A program made the position numbers and the translations under genes. This document shows positions 6,596 to 14,590 of a DNA stretch of 34,340 nucleotides, piece by piece; positions within the stretch are counted from its first letter, which is position 1; each line of letters starts with the position of its first letter. The notes under the pieces were generated by a model. That model saw only the letters and a list, made by a program, of their open reading frames with translations, was not told the DNA's origin and made no database searches. Origin of the DNA: Bacillota bacterium. Lineage in GTDB: Bacteria; Bacillota; Dethiobacteria; Dethiobacterales; Dethiobacteraceae. Location: the NCBI GenBank assembly GCA_018725345.1, contig QLUI01000001.1, positions 1 through 34,340 of the forward strand, written 5' to 3'.

Positions 6596-8039
6596 AGAAC
6601 TATGCCGTCTGCAGCAGCAGGAAGACGAAAATACTTCTTCGCTCTGCTCCCACCCTAGCCCTCACCCTAGCCCTCTCCCAGAGGGAGAGGGGAATTGTGG
6701 GGGAGGGAGAGGGGAGTTGCCGGATGGATTGGATTTATTGCCATATCTGCGTGCGACTAAAGCTTTTCCCCGTGCTAAAATTATCGGTCGCGTGACCCAG
6801 GTGGTCGGTCTGACCATCGAGGTGCGAGGTTTGCAGGCTTTTGTGGGTGAAGTATGTCAGATTTTCGTCGACACCGAAGCTACGCCTGTGGCGGCTGAGG
6901 TGGTAGGGTTTAAAAACGGTCATGTGTTGATGATGCCTTTGGCTGACTTGCGTGGCATTGCTCCAGGTTGTCAAGTTTTGCCTACCGGTAGCGCGTTTAA
7001 GGTGCGTGTGGGACCGGCTCTTTTAGGACAAGTGTTGGACGGGATGGGCATTCCACTAGATGGCAGCGCGCCGAGTGGTCTGAGGTGCAGTTACCCTGTC
7101 GATAATGATCCTCCTAATCCGCTGACGCGGCAACGGATTAGGGAAGTATTGCCTACCGGTATTCGCGCCATAGATATGTTTCTGACCTGCGGGCAGGGTC
7201 AAAGGATTGGCATTTTTGCCGGCAGTGGTGTCGGTAAATCGACCATGCTGGGTATGATTGCCAAGCAGAGTGAGGCAGACGTAAATGTAATCGCGCTTGT
7301 AGGCGAGCGAGGCAGAGAAGTGGTAGACTTTATCGAGCGTGACTTGGGTCAGAAGGGGCTCGAGCGTTCTGTGGTGGTGGCCGTCACATCAGATCGACCT
7401 TCCTTGCTGCGTATAAAAGGAGCGCTGGTGGCCACGACTATCGCGGAGTATTTCCGTGATCAAGGTAAAAAAGTGATGCTGATGATGGACTCGGTGACAA
7501 GGTTGGCTATGGCTCAACGGGAAGTCGGTCTGGCCATCGGCGAGCCGCCTACTGCCAAGGGTTATACGCCGTCGGTATTTGCCCTCTTACCTAGACTGCT
7601 GGAACGAGCGGGCACATCAGCAAAGGGATCTATTACCGGTCTTTATACTGTGCTGGTTGACGGCGATGATTTTAACGAGCCGATAGCTGACGCAGTGCGG
7701 GGCATCTTGGATGGACATATTATCCTTTCCCGCGATTTGGCTGCAAAAAATCATTTTCCCGCTATCGATGTTTCAAGGAGTATCAGCCGCTTGATGACGG
7801 ACTTGGTAGATAAAGAACATCAACAACTGGCAGGGCGCTTCCGTGATTACCTTTCCGCCTACTACGAAGCGGAAGATTTGATTAATATCGGTGCTTATGT
7901 GCAAGGCAGCAATCCCAAGGTTGATAAGGCTCGTCAATATATTAGCCAGATGCTTTCCTTTTTGCGCCAAGATGTAACTGAGTGTGAGCCTTTCGCGGTT
8001 GCCCGGGACAATCTGGAAATTCTCCTGGGGAAGGAGTAG
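6588..8039 (+). CDS. fliI: Flagellum-specific export ATPase FliI
   Basis: About 483 residues from ATG 6588 (MDKELCRLQQQ), overlapping the fliH stop by 8 nt; an in-frame ATG at 6576 exists but has no ribosome site. Walker A GSGVGKST is at about residues 212-219, Walker B VMLMMDSVTRLA near 300, and the FliI-specific MAQREVGLAIGEPPTAKGYTP follows. The beta-barrel segment IIGRVTQVVGLTIEV begins near 67. FliI is a rotary hexameric ATPase that feeds substrates to the export gate. Residues about 22-44 (SHPSPHPSPLPEGEG and following) are not FliI sequence but come from a palindromic repeat at 6651-6719 that keeps the frame open. Confidence 0.96.
   Translation: MDKELCRLQQQEDENTSSLCSHPSPHPSPLPEGEGNCGGGRGELPDGLDLLPYLRATKAFPRAKIIGRVTQVVGLTIEVRGLQAFVGEVCQIFVDTEATPVAAEVVGFKNGHVLMMPLADLRGIAPGCQVLPTGSAFKVRVGPALLGQVLDGMGIPLDGSAPSGLRCSYPVDNDPPNPLTRQRIREVLPTGIRAIDMFLTCGQGQRIGIFAGSGVGKSTMLGMIAKQSEADVNVIALVGERGREVVDFIERDLGQKGLERSVVVAVTSDRPSLLRIKGALVATTIAEYFRDQGKKVMLMMDSVTRLAMAQREVGLAIGEPPTAKGYTPSVFALLPRLLERAGTSAKGSITGLYTVLVDGDDFNEPIADAVRGILDGHIILSRDLAAKNHFPAIDVSRSISRLMTDLVDKEHQQLAGRFRDYLSAYYEAEDLINIGAYVQGSNPKVDKARQYISQMLSFLRQDVTECEPFAVARDNLEILLGKE
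6651..6719. repeat. GC-rich palindromic dispersed-repeat-like insertion inside fliI
   Basis: The segment consists of two 12-bp direct repeats CACCCTAGCCCT (6651-6662, 6663-6674), an inverted repeat CCCTCTCCC/GGGAGAGGG (6671-6679, 6683-6691, loop AGA), and a second copy of the right arm GGGAGAGGGGAGTTG (6705-6719; first copy 6683-6697 with AATTG). The pattern resembles the widespread CCCTCACCCT...CCCTCTCCC...GGGAGAGGG type of dispersed bacterial repeat, normally intergenic. Here it lies in the variable N-terminus of fliI, in frame. Confidence 0.8.
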
Positions 8040-8045
8040 ATCTTA

Positions 8046-8492
8046 GTGTATAGCTTTCCTTTACAGAAAGTGCTCGATTACCGGAAGAACAGGGAAGAAG
8101 AAGAGCAACGTCGCCTGAGCCAAGCAACCCGGGAGGCGGAAGCCTCCAGAGCGGCACTGGTCAGGCTACAGGATGATTTGTTCAGACTGCAGGAAGATGT
8201 CCTCCTTTGCCAGTCCGGACAGATTGATGTGCAGCGTGCTCTGGTCACTTGTGACTACAACGTGCTGCTCGCTGGTCGCATTAAAGAAGGGGAACAGGTG
8301 GCAGCCCGCTCGGAAGCTCGCCTGCACGAACAACTGCTCCTGACGGAAAAGTGCTGGCAGGAACGCAAAGTGATGGATACTTTGCGTGAAAAAGGAGAAA
8401 CACGTTTTCTGTACCAGTTGAGCCGGGCGGAACAACGTGAGAATGACGAAATGGCGAGTTTTATCTACCAGCAGCGCAAGCAGCAAGGCTAA
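8046..8492 (+). CDS. fliJ: Flagellar export chaperone/stalk protein FliJ
   Basis: A 148-residue protein from GTG 8046, after GGAAGGAG at the end of fliI. It starts with the family signature FPLQKVLDYRKNREEEEQRRL and continues as an uninterrupted heptad-rich coiled coil with no membrane segment. FliJ inserts into the FliI hexamer, contacts FlhA, and escorts export chaperones. Order fliH-fliI-fliJ-fliK is canonical. The 28-nt gap to fliK carries that gene's ribosome site. Confidence 0.92.
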   Translation: MYSFPLQKVLDYRKNREEEEQRRLSQATREAEASRAALVRLQDDLFRLQEDVLLCQSGQIDVQRALVTCDYNVLLAGRIKEGEQVAARSEARLHEQLLLTEKCWQERKVMDTLREKGETRFLYQLSRAEQRENDEMASFIYQQRKQQG

Positions 8493-8520
8493 GAGAGTTT
8501 TGTGAGAGGAGGTGATAATC

Positions 8521-9771
8521 ATGGAAATGAATACTCTTTCCCAGATTGTTCCGGCGATGCAGAGCAAATTTATGCATCCGCTTGCCGGGAGTGGGCAGCA
8601 AGCAACTGGTTTTGCAGGCCTGCTTGCTAGCTTGCAGCAGCAGCCGGGGTTTGGTCCGGAAGTTGCCATTGTGGCTGCGCAATTGGCCGGCCAAGCAGAG
8701 CAGCAGGGCGCGTTGTCAAAATTGCTTGTCGCCTTACTGCCTCAAATGATGCCGCTGCAGACGCCTGAAGGCAGTGCATCGACTCTGCTTCAAGAAAATG
8801 GAGCAAGCGCCTGTGCGGCACTATGGTTGCCGGCGGTTTTGCTGGGATTGCCGCTTCAATCCCAGCAGTTTCCCGCCGGCGGTGCAAGTGGCAGAGCCTG
8901 TGCCGGTGGAACAACTGTCCTTTTCGGCAATGTGCTCCAGGCTGCAGCAGCGGCCAAACTGGGAGCGGAAAAGCTGCAGCCTGAAACTCCGGCGGCTGCG
9001 CTCCAAGATGCTGTAGTTGCTAAATTTGGGCTGGATTACTTACTGCCGGAGCCGGTGACGGCCATCTCCCAAGCAGCCTCAGTGGCCAAACAGGGAGCGG
9101 AAAATATTTTGTCGGAAACTTTGCCTGTGGAAAAAAATGCTGCGGCTGCAGACAAACCAGCGCTAGAAAAAGGAACACTGCTCCATTTGCAAACGGCAAA
9201 TAAAGAAGTCGCCGAGTTGCCTGTTTCCCGCATCAGCAAATCGGAGTCGCCATCAACAATTCAGGGCTCCTCAGCCTTGAGCTATCAGGCTTTTTCAGAT
9301 AGACCAGCGCTTACGGCAACAGCAGTTCGCTTTGCCGAGTCGCCACTTGGCCGGGTAGCGTTGGCGGAGCAGGTATTGGAAAAAATGGTATTTAGGAAAG
9401 ATTCGGAGGGAGATTCCACCTTGTCTGTCCGGCTTAGACCTGCGGCGCTTGGGGAGGTACAAATCAGCCTGCGTCTGGAAGAAGGCCGGTTAGTGGCAAG
9501 GATTGTGACGGAAAACCTGTATGTGAAGGAAGCGCTTGATGCCGCTCTTGGACAGGTAAAACAACGCCTGGAAGCGCAGCAGATTCAAGTGACGGAATTG
9601 ACGGTGACAGTAGACAGTCAGCAGGACTTTCGGCAGGACAGAACGTTTAATCCGTTCTGGCAGCAAACGGAAATTAAGGACAAACGACCTGCCATGGCAA
9701 CAATCGGTGAGGAAAGGGGGGGAGGGCAGCTTGTCAGTCAGCGTCAAGGGTTGATTGACGCCCGTGTCTAA
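8521..9771 (+). CDS. fliK: Flagellar hook-length control protein FliK
   Basis: 416 residues from ATG 8521; AGGAGGTG at 8507-8514 fixes this start, since the in-frame GTG at 8512 lies inside the ribosome site. Residues 1-140 are Ala/Gln-rich, and about 140-205 contain three degenerate 22-residue repeats (separate entry). The C-terminal Flg_hook domain is at about 295-370: LSVRLRPAALGEVQISLRLE, then LVARIVTENLYVKEAL. FliK is a secreted ruler that stops hook growth and switches FlhB to filament substrates. Its 3' end overlaps an alternative upstream start of flgD. Confidence 0.88.
   Translation: MEMNTLSQIVPAMQSKFMHPLAGSGQQATGFAGLLASLQQQPGFGPEVAIVAAQLAGQAEQQGALSKLLVALLPQMMPLQTPEGSASTLLQENGASACAALWLPAVLLGLPLQSQQFPAGGASGRACAGGTTVLFGNVLQAAAAAKLGAEKLQPETPAAALQDAVVAKFGLDYLLPEPVTAISQAASVAKQGAENILSETLPVEKNAAAADKPALEKGTLLHLQTANKEVAELPVSRISKSESPSTIQGSSALSYQAFSDRPALTATAVRFAESPLGRVALAEQVLEKMVFRKDSEGDSTLSVRLRPAALGEVQISLRLEEGRLVARIVTENLYVKEALDAALGQVKQRLEAQQIQVTELTVTVDSQQDFRQDRTFNPFWQQTEIKDKRPAMATIGEERGGGQLVSQRQGLIDARV
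8938..9135 (+). repeat. Three degenerate 66-bp (22-residue) repeats in fliK
   Basis: The motif A-K-x-G-x-(E/D)-x-x-L-x-E appears three times at an exact 66-bp spacing, with the AK codons at 8953, 9019 and 9085. The peptides are AAKLGAEKLQPETP, VAKFGLDYLLPEPV and VAKQGAENILSETL. They fall in the linker region before the Flg_hook domain, where FliK length matters for measuring the hook. Confidence 0.75.
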
Positions 9772-9820
9772 TAGGTTATGGATAACTGCGAGTAATTACG
9801 ATAATGGAGGTAATAAACAG

Positions 9821-10261
9821 ATGACAGCGATAACGGCTTCAGGGGCCGCTCCGACAACGTCGACTAAAGCACAAGCTTCTACCGGTGCCATGCAAGCTCT
9901 GGGTAAAGATGTGTTTCTAAAACTGCTGGTGACACAATTGCGCTACCAGGATCCGTTGAAACCGCAAGATAATAGTGCCTTTGTTGCACAGATGGCGCAA
10001 TTTACTTCGCTAGAACAACTGCAGAATATTAATGCTACACTGGCACAGCTAGTGACAATGCAGTCCAAGGAGGCAAATAATTTTATCAGCAATGCTCCGG
10101 CATACTTGGGTTTAGTGGTCACCATGGCGGGAAAAGATGGTGAAATTGTTTCAGGTACGGTCAGTGCAGTGGAATACGAGCAAGGAAAACCTTTGCTGGT
10201 AATTGATGGTGTCCGCCATGGGCTTGAGAAGTTGTTGTCAGTTAGGGGCAGAGAAGCTTGA
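9821..10261 (+). CDS. flgD: Flagellar hook capping protein FlgD
   Basis: 146 residues from ATG 9821, chosen because GGAGG at 9806-9810 is correctly spaced; the upstream start overlapping fliK has no ribosome site. The FlgD N-terminal signature LGKDVFLKLLVTQLRYQDPL, with PQDNSAFVAQMAQFTSLEQL following, is complete. The rest is short: the Ig-like cap domains of larger FlgDs are missing, as in many Bacillota. FlgD caps the growing hook and is needed for FlgE assembly. A TIGR02530-type gene and flgE follow, the usual order. Confidence 0.94.
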   Translation: MTAITASGAAPTTSTKAQASTGAMQALGKDVFLKLLVTQLRYQDPLKPQDNSAFVAQMAQFTSLEQLQNINATLAQLVTMQSKEANNFISNAPAYLGLVVTMAGKDGEIVSGTVSAVEYEQGKPLLVIDGVRHGLEKLLSVRGREA

Positions 10262-10356
10262 TAAAGCAATTTTTTTGGGTGACACAGTCTGAAAATTAGT
10301 TTCCCAGCGGTTGAGAAAGGGCAATGAATTAGTGTTAAAGCAGGTGGTGAAGAGTG

Positions 10357-10755
10357 ATGAATTCAGGCAAGATCCGTTTTCCGGGACAAGTTGCGGCGCC
10401 CACCGTGGGGCAGGTTCCTCCCAAAGCGCCGCTTAGGCAAAATGGGGCAGGAGTGACACCTTTTGCTCAGCTTTGGCAGGAGACGCTGCAAAAGCAGGAA
10501 GCAGTAAAGTTTTCCGCCCATGCGCTGCAGCGGTTGCAGGAGAGACGGATTACGCTGGGAGAAAATGAACTGACTAGAATCAATCAGGCTGTCAGCGCAG
10601 CCGAGAAAAAGGGGGCGCGGTCTTCATTATTGTTGTATGAGGATTTGGCCTTGGTGGCAAGTGTAAAAAACAGAACAATTATAACCGCCCTAGGTGGCGA
10701 AGATATGCGCGCTCATGTTTTTACCAATATTGACAGCGCAGTAATTATTAAATAA
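10357..10755 (+). CDS. Flagellar operon protein, TIGR02530-like
   Basis: About 132 residues from ATG 10357 (GTG 10354 is the in-frame alternative) behind AGGTGGTGAAG. The first 40 residues are Pro/Gly-rich. The conserved part is VKFSAHALQRLQERRI, then LLLYEDLALVASVKNRTIITA and GEDMRAHVFTNIDSAVII at the C-terminus. It matches what I know of the uncharacterised family placed between flgD and flgE in Bacillota (TIGR02530, 'flagellar operon protein'). Role unknown; position suggests hook assembly. A 92-nt gap without evident signals precedes it. Confidence 0.83.
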   Translation: MNSGKIRFPGQVAAPTVGQVPPKAPLRQNGAGVTPFAQLWQETLQKQEAVKFSAHALQRLQERRITLGENELTRINQAVSAAEKKGARSSLLLYEDLALVASVKNRTIITALGGEDMRAHVFTNIDSAVIIK

Positions 10756-10784
10756 GTGGCCGGACCTCTATTAGAGGAAGCCAC
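10756..10784 (+). other. Hairpin in the leader of flgE
   Basis: Between the TIGR02530-type gene and flgE, GTGGC (10756-10760) pairs with GCCAC (10780-10784), enclosing CCTCT (10765-10769) and AGAGG (10773-10777). No T-run follows. It starts at the base after the upstream stop codon and lies about 50 nt before the flgE ATG, so it may act as an mRNA stability or processing element for the highly expressed hook gene. Confidence 0.55.
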
Positions 10785-10836
10785 GGTCGTGGAGTGAGAG
10801 AAGCGGCCAAACCCTCAAACTAAGGAGGTTAGCTTT

Positions 10837-12072
10837 ATGCAAAGATCATTGTTTGCGGCGGTAAGCGGTCTGCGCAATCATCAAGTTAAGATGGATGTGA
10901 TTGGCAACAATATCGCCAACGTTAATACGAGCGCCTTTAAAGGCGGGCGGGTTCGTTTTCAGGATATTTTGAGTCAAAATATTCGCGGCGCAAGTGCGCC
11001 CCAATTAGGCATGGGAGGAATCAATCCCGCTCAGGTGGGTCTAGGGATGAGTATCGGAGCCATCGACACGATTCATACTCAGGGGAGCCTGCAAAACACC
11101 GGACGGTCAACAGATTTGGCTATTCAAGGTAACGGCTTCTTTGTGATGAGTAATGGCACAAGCCAGTTTTATACGCGGGACGGAGCCTTTTCAGTGGGCG
11201 CCGACGGAGAACTGGTAAACGCAGCCAGCGGCTTTAAGCCGTTGGGCTGGGCAGCCGATGCTGCCGGAAATATCGATACCACTTCTCCGCTGCGTGCGCT
11301 TAATATCCCAATCGGCAACCGTGTTAACACCCGGGCTACCGAGAACCTGGTTTTAGGCGGCAACTTGAACGCGTTGGCTGCCATCCCAGGCCCGCCGCCT
11401 GCTCCACCCTCACATACTACTGAAGTGTTAGCCTATGACTCCCAAGGCGGGATGCATACTATCGCTATAGCGTTTAGCAAGACAGCAAGCAACGCTTGGA
11501 GCTGGACGGCTACCAGCGGTGCTCTTCCCATGACTGGCAGCAGTGGTACGCTGACTTTCGCTGCAACCGGCAATCTTACAGCTTCTACAGGTGGTCCTAT
11601 TGCTTTCTCTCCGCCGGGGGTTGCACCGCTTAGCATCGCCCCTGATTTCTCGGGGCTTACCCAGGTGGTGGGTCGAAGCAGCGCGCTGGTTCGTTCCCAA
11701 GATGGATTTCGCGTGGGCGAACTGGAGAGCTTTATGATTGGCAATACCGGGGTGATTAACGGTGTTTACAGCAATGGCTTGGTGGTTGCCTTAGGACAGG
11801 TGGCTCTCGCCGGTTTCCCGAACCCGGAAGGATTGCAGAAGGCGGCGGCAAATATGTTTCAGCTTTCCGCCAACTCAGGGCTGCCTCGTATCGGCGGTGC
11901 TGGTCTTGAGGGACGGGGAACTATTGAAACGGCTTCGCTGGAAATGTCCAATGTGGATCTGTCTGTGGAATTTACGGAAATGATTACCACTTCCCGGGCA
12001 TTCCAGGCTAATTCCCGGATGATTTCCGCCTCAGATGATCTGTTGCAGGAAGTTGTTAACCTGAAGCGTTAA
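10837..12072 (+). CDS. flgE: Flagellar hook protein FlgE
   Basis: 411 residues from ATG 10837 after AAGGAGG. The D0 domain halves are clear: MDVIGNNIANVNTSAFKGGR near residues 19-38, and the C-terminal NVDLSVEFTEMITTSRAFQAN with DDLLQEVVNLKR. In between are the Flg_bb/FlaE regions, including RSTDLAIQGNGFFVM and TRDGAFSVGADGELV. It is the structural subunit of the hook, exported and capped by FlgD. motA follows after 20 nt; the small flbD gene often found between flgE and motA is absent. Confidence 0.95.
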   Translation: MQRSLFAAVSGLRNHQVKMDVIGNNIANVNTSAFKGGRVRFQDILSQNIRGASAPQLGMGGINPAQVGLGMSIGAIDTIHTQGSLQNTGRSTDLAIQGNGFFVMSNGTSQFYTRDGAFSVGADGELVNAASGFKPLGWAADAAGNIDTTSPLRALNIPIGNRVNTRATENLVLGGNLNALAAIPGPPPAPPSHTTEVLAYDSQGGMHTIAIAFSKTASNAWSWTATSGALPMTGSSGTLTFAATGNLTASTGGPIAFSPPGVAPLSIAPDFSGLTQVVGRSSALVRSQDGFRVGELESFMIGNTGVINGVYSNGLVVALGQVALAGFPNPEGLQKAAANMFQLSANSGLPRIGGAGLEGRGTIETASLEMSNVDLSVEFTEMITTSRAFQANSRMISASDDLLQEVVNLKR

Positions 12073-12092
12073 GCACATGAGGTGAACTGACT

Positions 12093-12923
12093 ATGGGACA
12101 ACGCATGGATGCTATGACTATTTTGGGGATAGGCTTGGGCCTATCCCTAGTGCTAGGCTCCATCGCCTTAGGCGGAAGCATGATGCTTTTTTGGAGTTTT
12201 CCCTCGCTGATGATTACGGTGGGAGGTTCCTTTGCTGCGCTCTTAATCAGTTTTCAGATGCAGCAAATCAGCATGGTCGTTCGGGTAACAAAAAATGCTT
12301 TCTTTAGCGAAGTTGGAGATATCGGCGAGTTGATTCAACTTTTTGTTCGTCTTGGGCAAAAGGCGCGGCGGGAAGGGCTGCTGGCTCTTGAAGATGATTT
12401 GACCGCTCTCGATGACTCCTTTCTTGTCAACGGACTGCAAATGGTGATTGACGGGCTGGATCCCGCTATAGTCAGGGATATAATGGATACGGAAATTGCT
12501 TCCACCGCCACACGACACCGGCTTGGTCAAGATGTGTTTCGGACGTGGGGTTCACTGGCGCCGGCTTTTGGGATGATTGGCACGCTGATTGGCTTGATTC
12601 AAATGTTGGCTAATTTGCATGATCCTGCCGCAATCGGACCCGGGATGGCGTTGGCTCTCTTAACCACCTTCTACGGCGCATTGATGGCCAATCTGCTTTT
12701 TATTCCCTTGGCCGGTAAGCTGGCCATCCGCTCCGATGCTGAAATAGCTTTGAAGGAGGCGGTGGTGGAGGGTATCCTTGCTATTCAGGCCGGAACAAAC
12801 CCGCGCATTTTGCAGGAGAAAATGAAGGCTTTCGCCTCGCCCAGCCAGCGTGAAAAAATGCAGCGCAAAAACTCTGAGCAGGTAGCAGAGAGCGGCGAAG
12901 AAGTGGTTTACGACAATGCCTAA
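12093..12923 (+). CDS. motA: Flagellar stator protein MotA
   Basis: 276 residues from ATG 12093. Four membrane segments are visible, at about residues 8-28, 35-52, 150-172 and 182-203. The TolQ/MotA signature is WGSLAPAFGMIGTLIGLIQM, followed by GPGMALALLTTFYGALMANL, and the large cytoplasmic loop between helices 2 and 3 interacts with FliG. MotA and MotB form the ion-driven stator. motB overlaps its 3' end by 8 nt, indicating coupled translation. Confidence 0.95.
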   Translation: MGQRMDAMTILGIGLGLSLVLGSIALGGSMMLFWSFPSLMITVGGSFAALLISFQMQQISMVVRVTKNAFFSEVGDIGELIQLFVRLGQKARREGLLALEDDLTALDDSFLVNGLQMVIDGLDPAIVRDIMDTEIASTATRHRLGQDVFRTWGSLAPAFGMIGTLIGLIQMLANLHDPAAIGPGMALALLTTFYGALMANLLFIPLAGKLAIRSDAEIALKEAVVEGILAIQAGTNPRILQEKMKAFASPSQREKMQRKNSEQVAESGEEVVYDNA

Positions 12924-13653
12924 AAAAAAGCTGGAGCGGCCTCAAGTTATCGGTGCCCCGGCGTGGATGACTACTTACGGTGATATGGTGACTTTGCTGC
13001 TGGCGTTTTTCGTGCTGCTTTATTCTTTCTCTGTGATCGACGTCCAGAAATTTCAGCAGATCATCTCATCCATTCAAATTTCTTTTTTGGGACAGCAAGG
13101 AATTATGGAGACGGCGCTTGACCCTTCCCGGGGTGAGATGATTGAACTGGCTGTGGACCATAAGTTTGAGGACGTACTAGTGACGTATCAGGAGGTCAAG
13201 GAAGATCTGCGACAAGAAGGTCTGGAAGGGATGATCAAAATGCGTATCGAGGAGCGCGGGGTAGTGCTGGAAATTCAGGATCAGATTTTGTTTGATTCCG
13301 GTAGGGCGGAAATCAGGCAGGAAGCGCAAGTATTGTTGCAGAAAGTAGCAGGGATTATTGCAGAAGTGCCTAATCAGATTATTGTGGAGGGCCATACCGA
13401 CAATGTGCCGATAAATACAGCGCAATTTCCATCGAACTGGGAGCTTTCCGTGAGCAGAGCCGTCCGAGTCGTGCGTTTTTTCAGTGAGCAGCAAAAGCTG
13501 CCTGCAAAGCGCTTTATCGCAAGCGGGTACGGTGAATTTCAACCTTTGGCAACAAATTTGACGGTTGCCGGGCGCGCACAAAACCGTCGGGTCAATATTA
13601 TTATTTCAGACCTAAACTTGTTGGACGGGGAGACGAGGCAGAATGAGCAGTGA
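12916..13653 (+). CDS. motB: Flagellar stator protein MotB
   Basis: 245 residues. The N-terminal Lys-rich tail is followed by one membrane helix, WMTTYGDMVTLLLAFFVLLY, whose Asp23 is the ion-binding residue. The OmpA-like peptidoglycan-binding domain occupies about 115-235: QILFDSGRAEI, IIVEGHTDNVPI, NWELSVSRAVRVVRF and NRRVNIII. MotB anchors the stator to peptidoglycan. It overlaps motA (8 nt) and fliL (11 nt). Confidence 0.96.
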   Translation: MPKKKLERPQVIGAPAWMTTYGDMVTLLLAFFVLLYSFSVIDVQKFQQIISSIQISFLGQQGIMETALDPSRGEMIELAVDHKFEDVLVTYQEVKEDLRQEGLEGMIKMRIEERGVVLEIQDQILFDSGRAEIRQEAQVLLQKVAGIIAEVPNQIIVEGHTDNVPINTAQFPSNWELSVSRAVRVVRFFSEQQKLPAKRFIASGYGEFQPLATNLTVAGRAQNRRVNIIISDLNLLDGETRQNEQ

Positions 13654-14107
13654 AAAAACAGATAGACAACCAGGAAAAAGCAAAACAAAACTGCTGCTCC
13701 TAGCGATAGTGGTCTTGGCTTTGCTGGGCGGGGGGCTTGGCTTTTATACCTTTTTTGTACAAGCCAATCAAGATGAGGGCGCTAATCTGCCGGCGAAAGA
13801 AGAACCTTTGCTGATGCACGGGCCGCAGGATTTTACGGTCAATATGTCCGACAGGGCACAGCGTCGTTACCTGAAAGCAACTATTGTCTTGGGGTATGCA
13901 GATGAAAAAATGTCGCGCGAGTTAGAGCAGCGCAGTGTGCAGATCCGCGACGTGGTCATCAAGGTGCTGCGCAGTTTTTCTACGGAAGACATGGCTACCG
14001 TAGAGGGAGTCGCCAGACTGCGGGCGGAGCTGATCAAAAATTTAAATACCCTTTTGACCAGCGGAGAAATTAAAGAAATCTATTTTACTGACTTGCTCGT
14101 TCAGTAA
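13643..14107 (+). CDS. fliL: Flagellar basal body-associated protein FliL
   Basis: 154 residues, starting inside the motB 3' end. A single membrane helix (about 13-34, LLLLAIVVLALLGGGLGFYTFF) is followed by an extracytoplasmic domain containing FTVNMSDRAQRRYLKATIVL, then SVQIRDVVIKVLRSF and the C-terminal IKNLNTLLTSGEIKEIYFTD. FliL surrounds the stator and supports torque under load. In Bacillus the next genes would be fliM and fliY; here a short FliN-like gene follows instead. Confidence 0.92.
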   Translation: MSSEKTDRQPGKSKTKLLLLAIVVLALLGGGLGFYTFFVQANQDEGANLPAKEEPLLMHGPQDFTVNMSDRAQRRYLKATIVLGYADEKMSRELEQRSVQIRDVVIKVLRSFSTEDMATVEGVARLRAELIKNLNTLLTSGEIKEIYFTDLLVQ

Positions 14108-14128
14108 GCGCATGCGGAGGGTGGACTT

Positions 14129-14590
14129 GTGTCTTCTTTTTTGTCGGCTAAGGAAATAGAAGTGTTGCTTAAGCGGCTAAATCCCGAGGAAGAACTTAAC
14201 AAAAACAGGGAAGAAGCAGAGCAGCAGGCGCAAACACGGCTTGCGGAGCTGAAAAAAATGCCTCTACTGGAGGTGGAGCAGGTAGAGTTTCCGGAACTAC
14301 GGAAGAGTACCGGTGACGAAAAATGCAGGGAAGTTGGTTTCTTTAGTGTTGTAACGGTTAGTTTAGCGCTTGAATTGGGTGGTGTCACGCTGAAAGTGCG
14401 GGAGATACTTTCGCTGCAGAAAAATTCGATAATTAGATTAGATAAGCTGGCGGGAGAAAATATTTCTCTTTGTGTTAACGGCAAGCCGTTAGCAAGCGGC
14501 GAAGTTGTGGTTATCAATGATAATTTTGCTTTTCGGGTAGCCCGCTTGGGTGAAAAACCTGCAGACTCAGAGGAAATGGGGCAAGTGTGA
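14129..14590 (+). CDS. FliN-like SpoA-domain protein between fliL and fliO
   Basis: 153 residues from GTG 14129 (CGGAGGGTGG upstream). The start, FLSAKEIEVLLKRLN, resembles the CheY-docking peptide of FliM/FliY (LSQ-x-EID-x-LL). A charged linker (20-60) follows, then a SpoA/FliN domain at about 75-140: ELGGVTLKVREILSLQKNSI, then IRLDKLAGENISLCVNGKPL and ASGEVVVINDNFAFRV. It overlaps fliO by 4 nt. A complete fliN exists at 29385, so this is either a paralogue or a remnant of the fliM-fliY position that other Bacillota show here. It may be a C-ring or export-docking component. Confidence 0.8.
   Translation: MSSFLSAKEIEVLLKRLNPEEELNKNREEAEQQAQTRLAELKKMPLLEVEQVEFPELRKSTGDEKCREVGFFSVVTVSLALELGGVTLKVREILSLQKNSIIRLDKLAGENISLCVNGKPLASGEVVVINDNFAFRVARLGEKPADSEEMGQV

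Noticed and set aside
6651..6719. Repeats in fliI as a small CRISPR-like array
   Set aside because: Two 12-bp repeats lie back to back without spacers, and the rest forms an inverted repeat. No cas genes are nearby.
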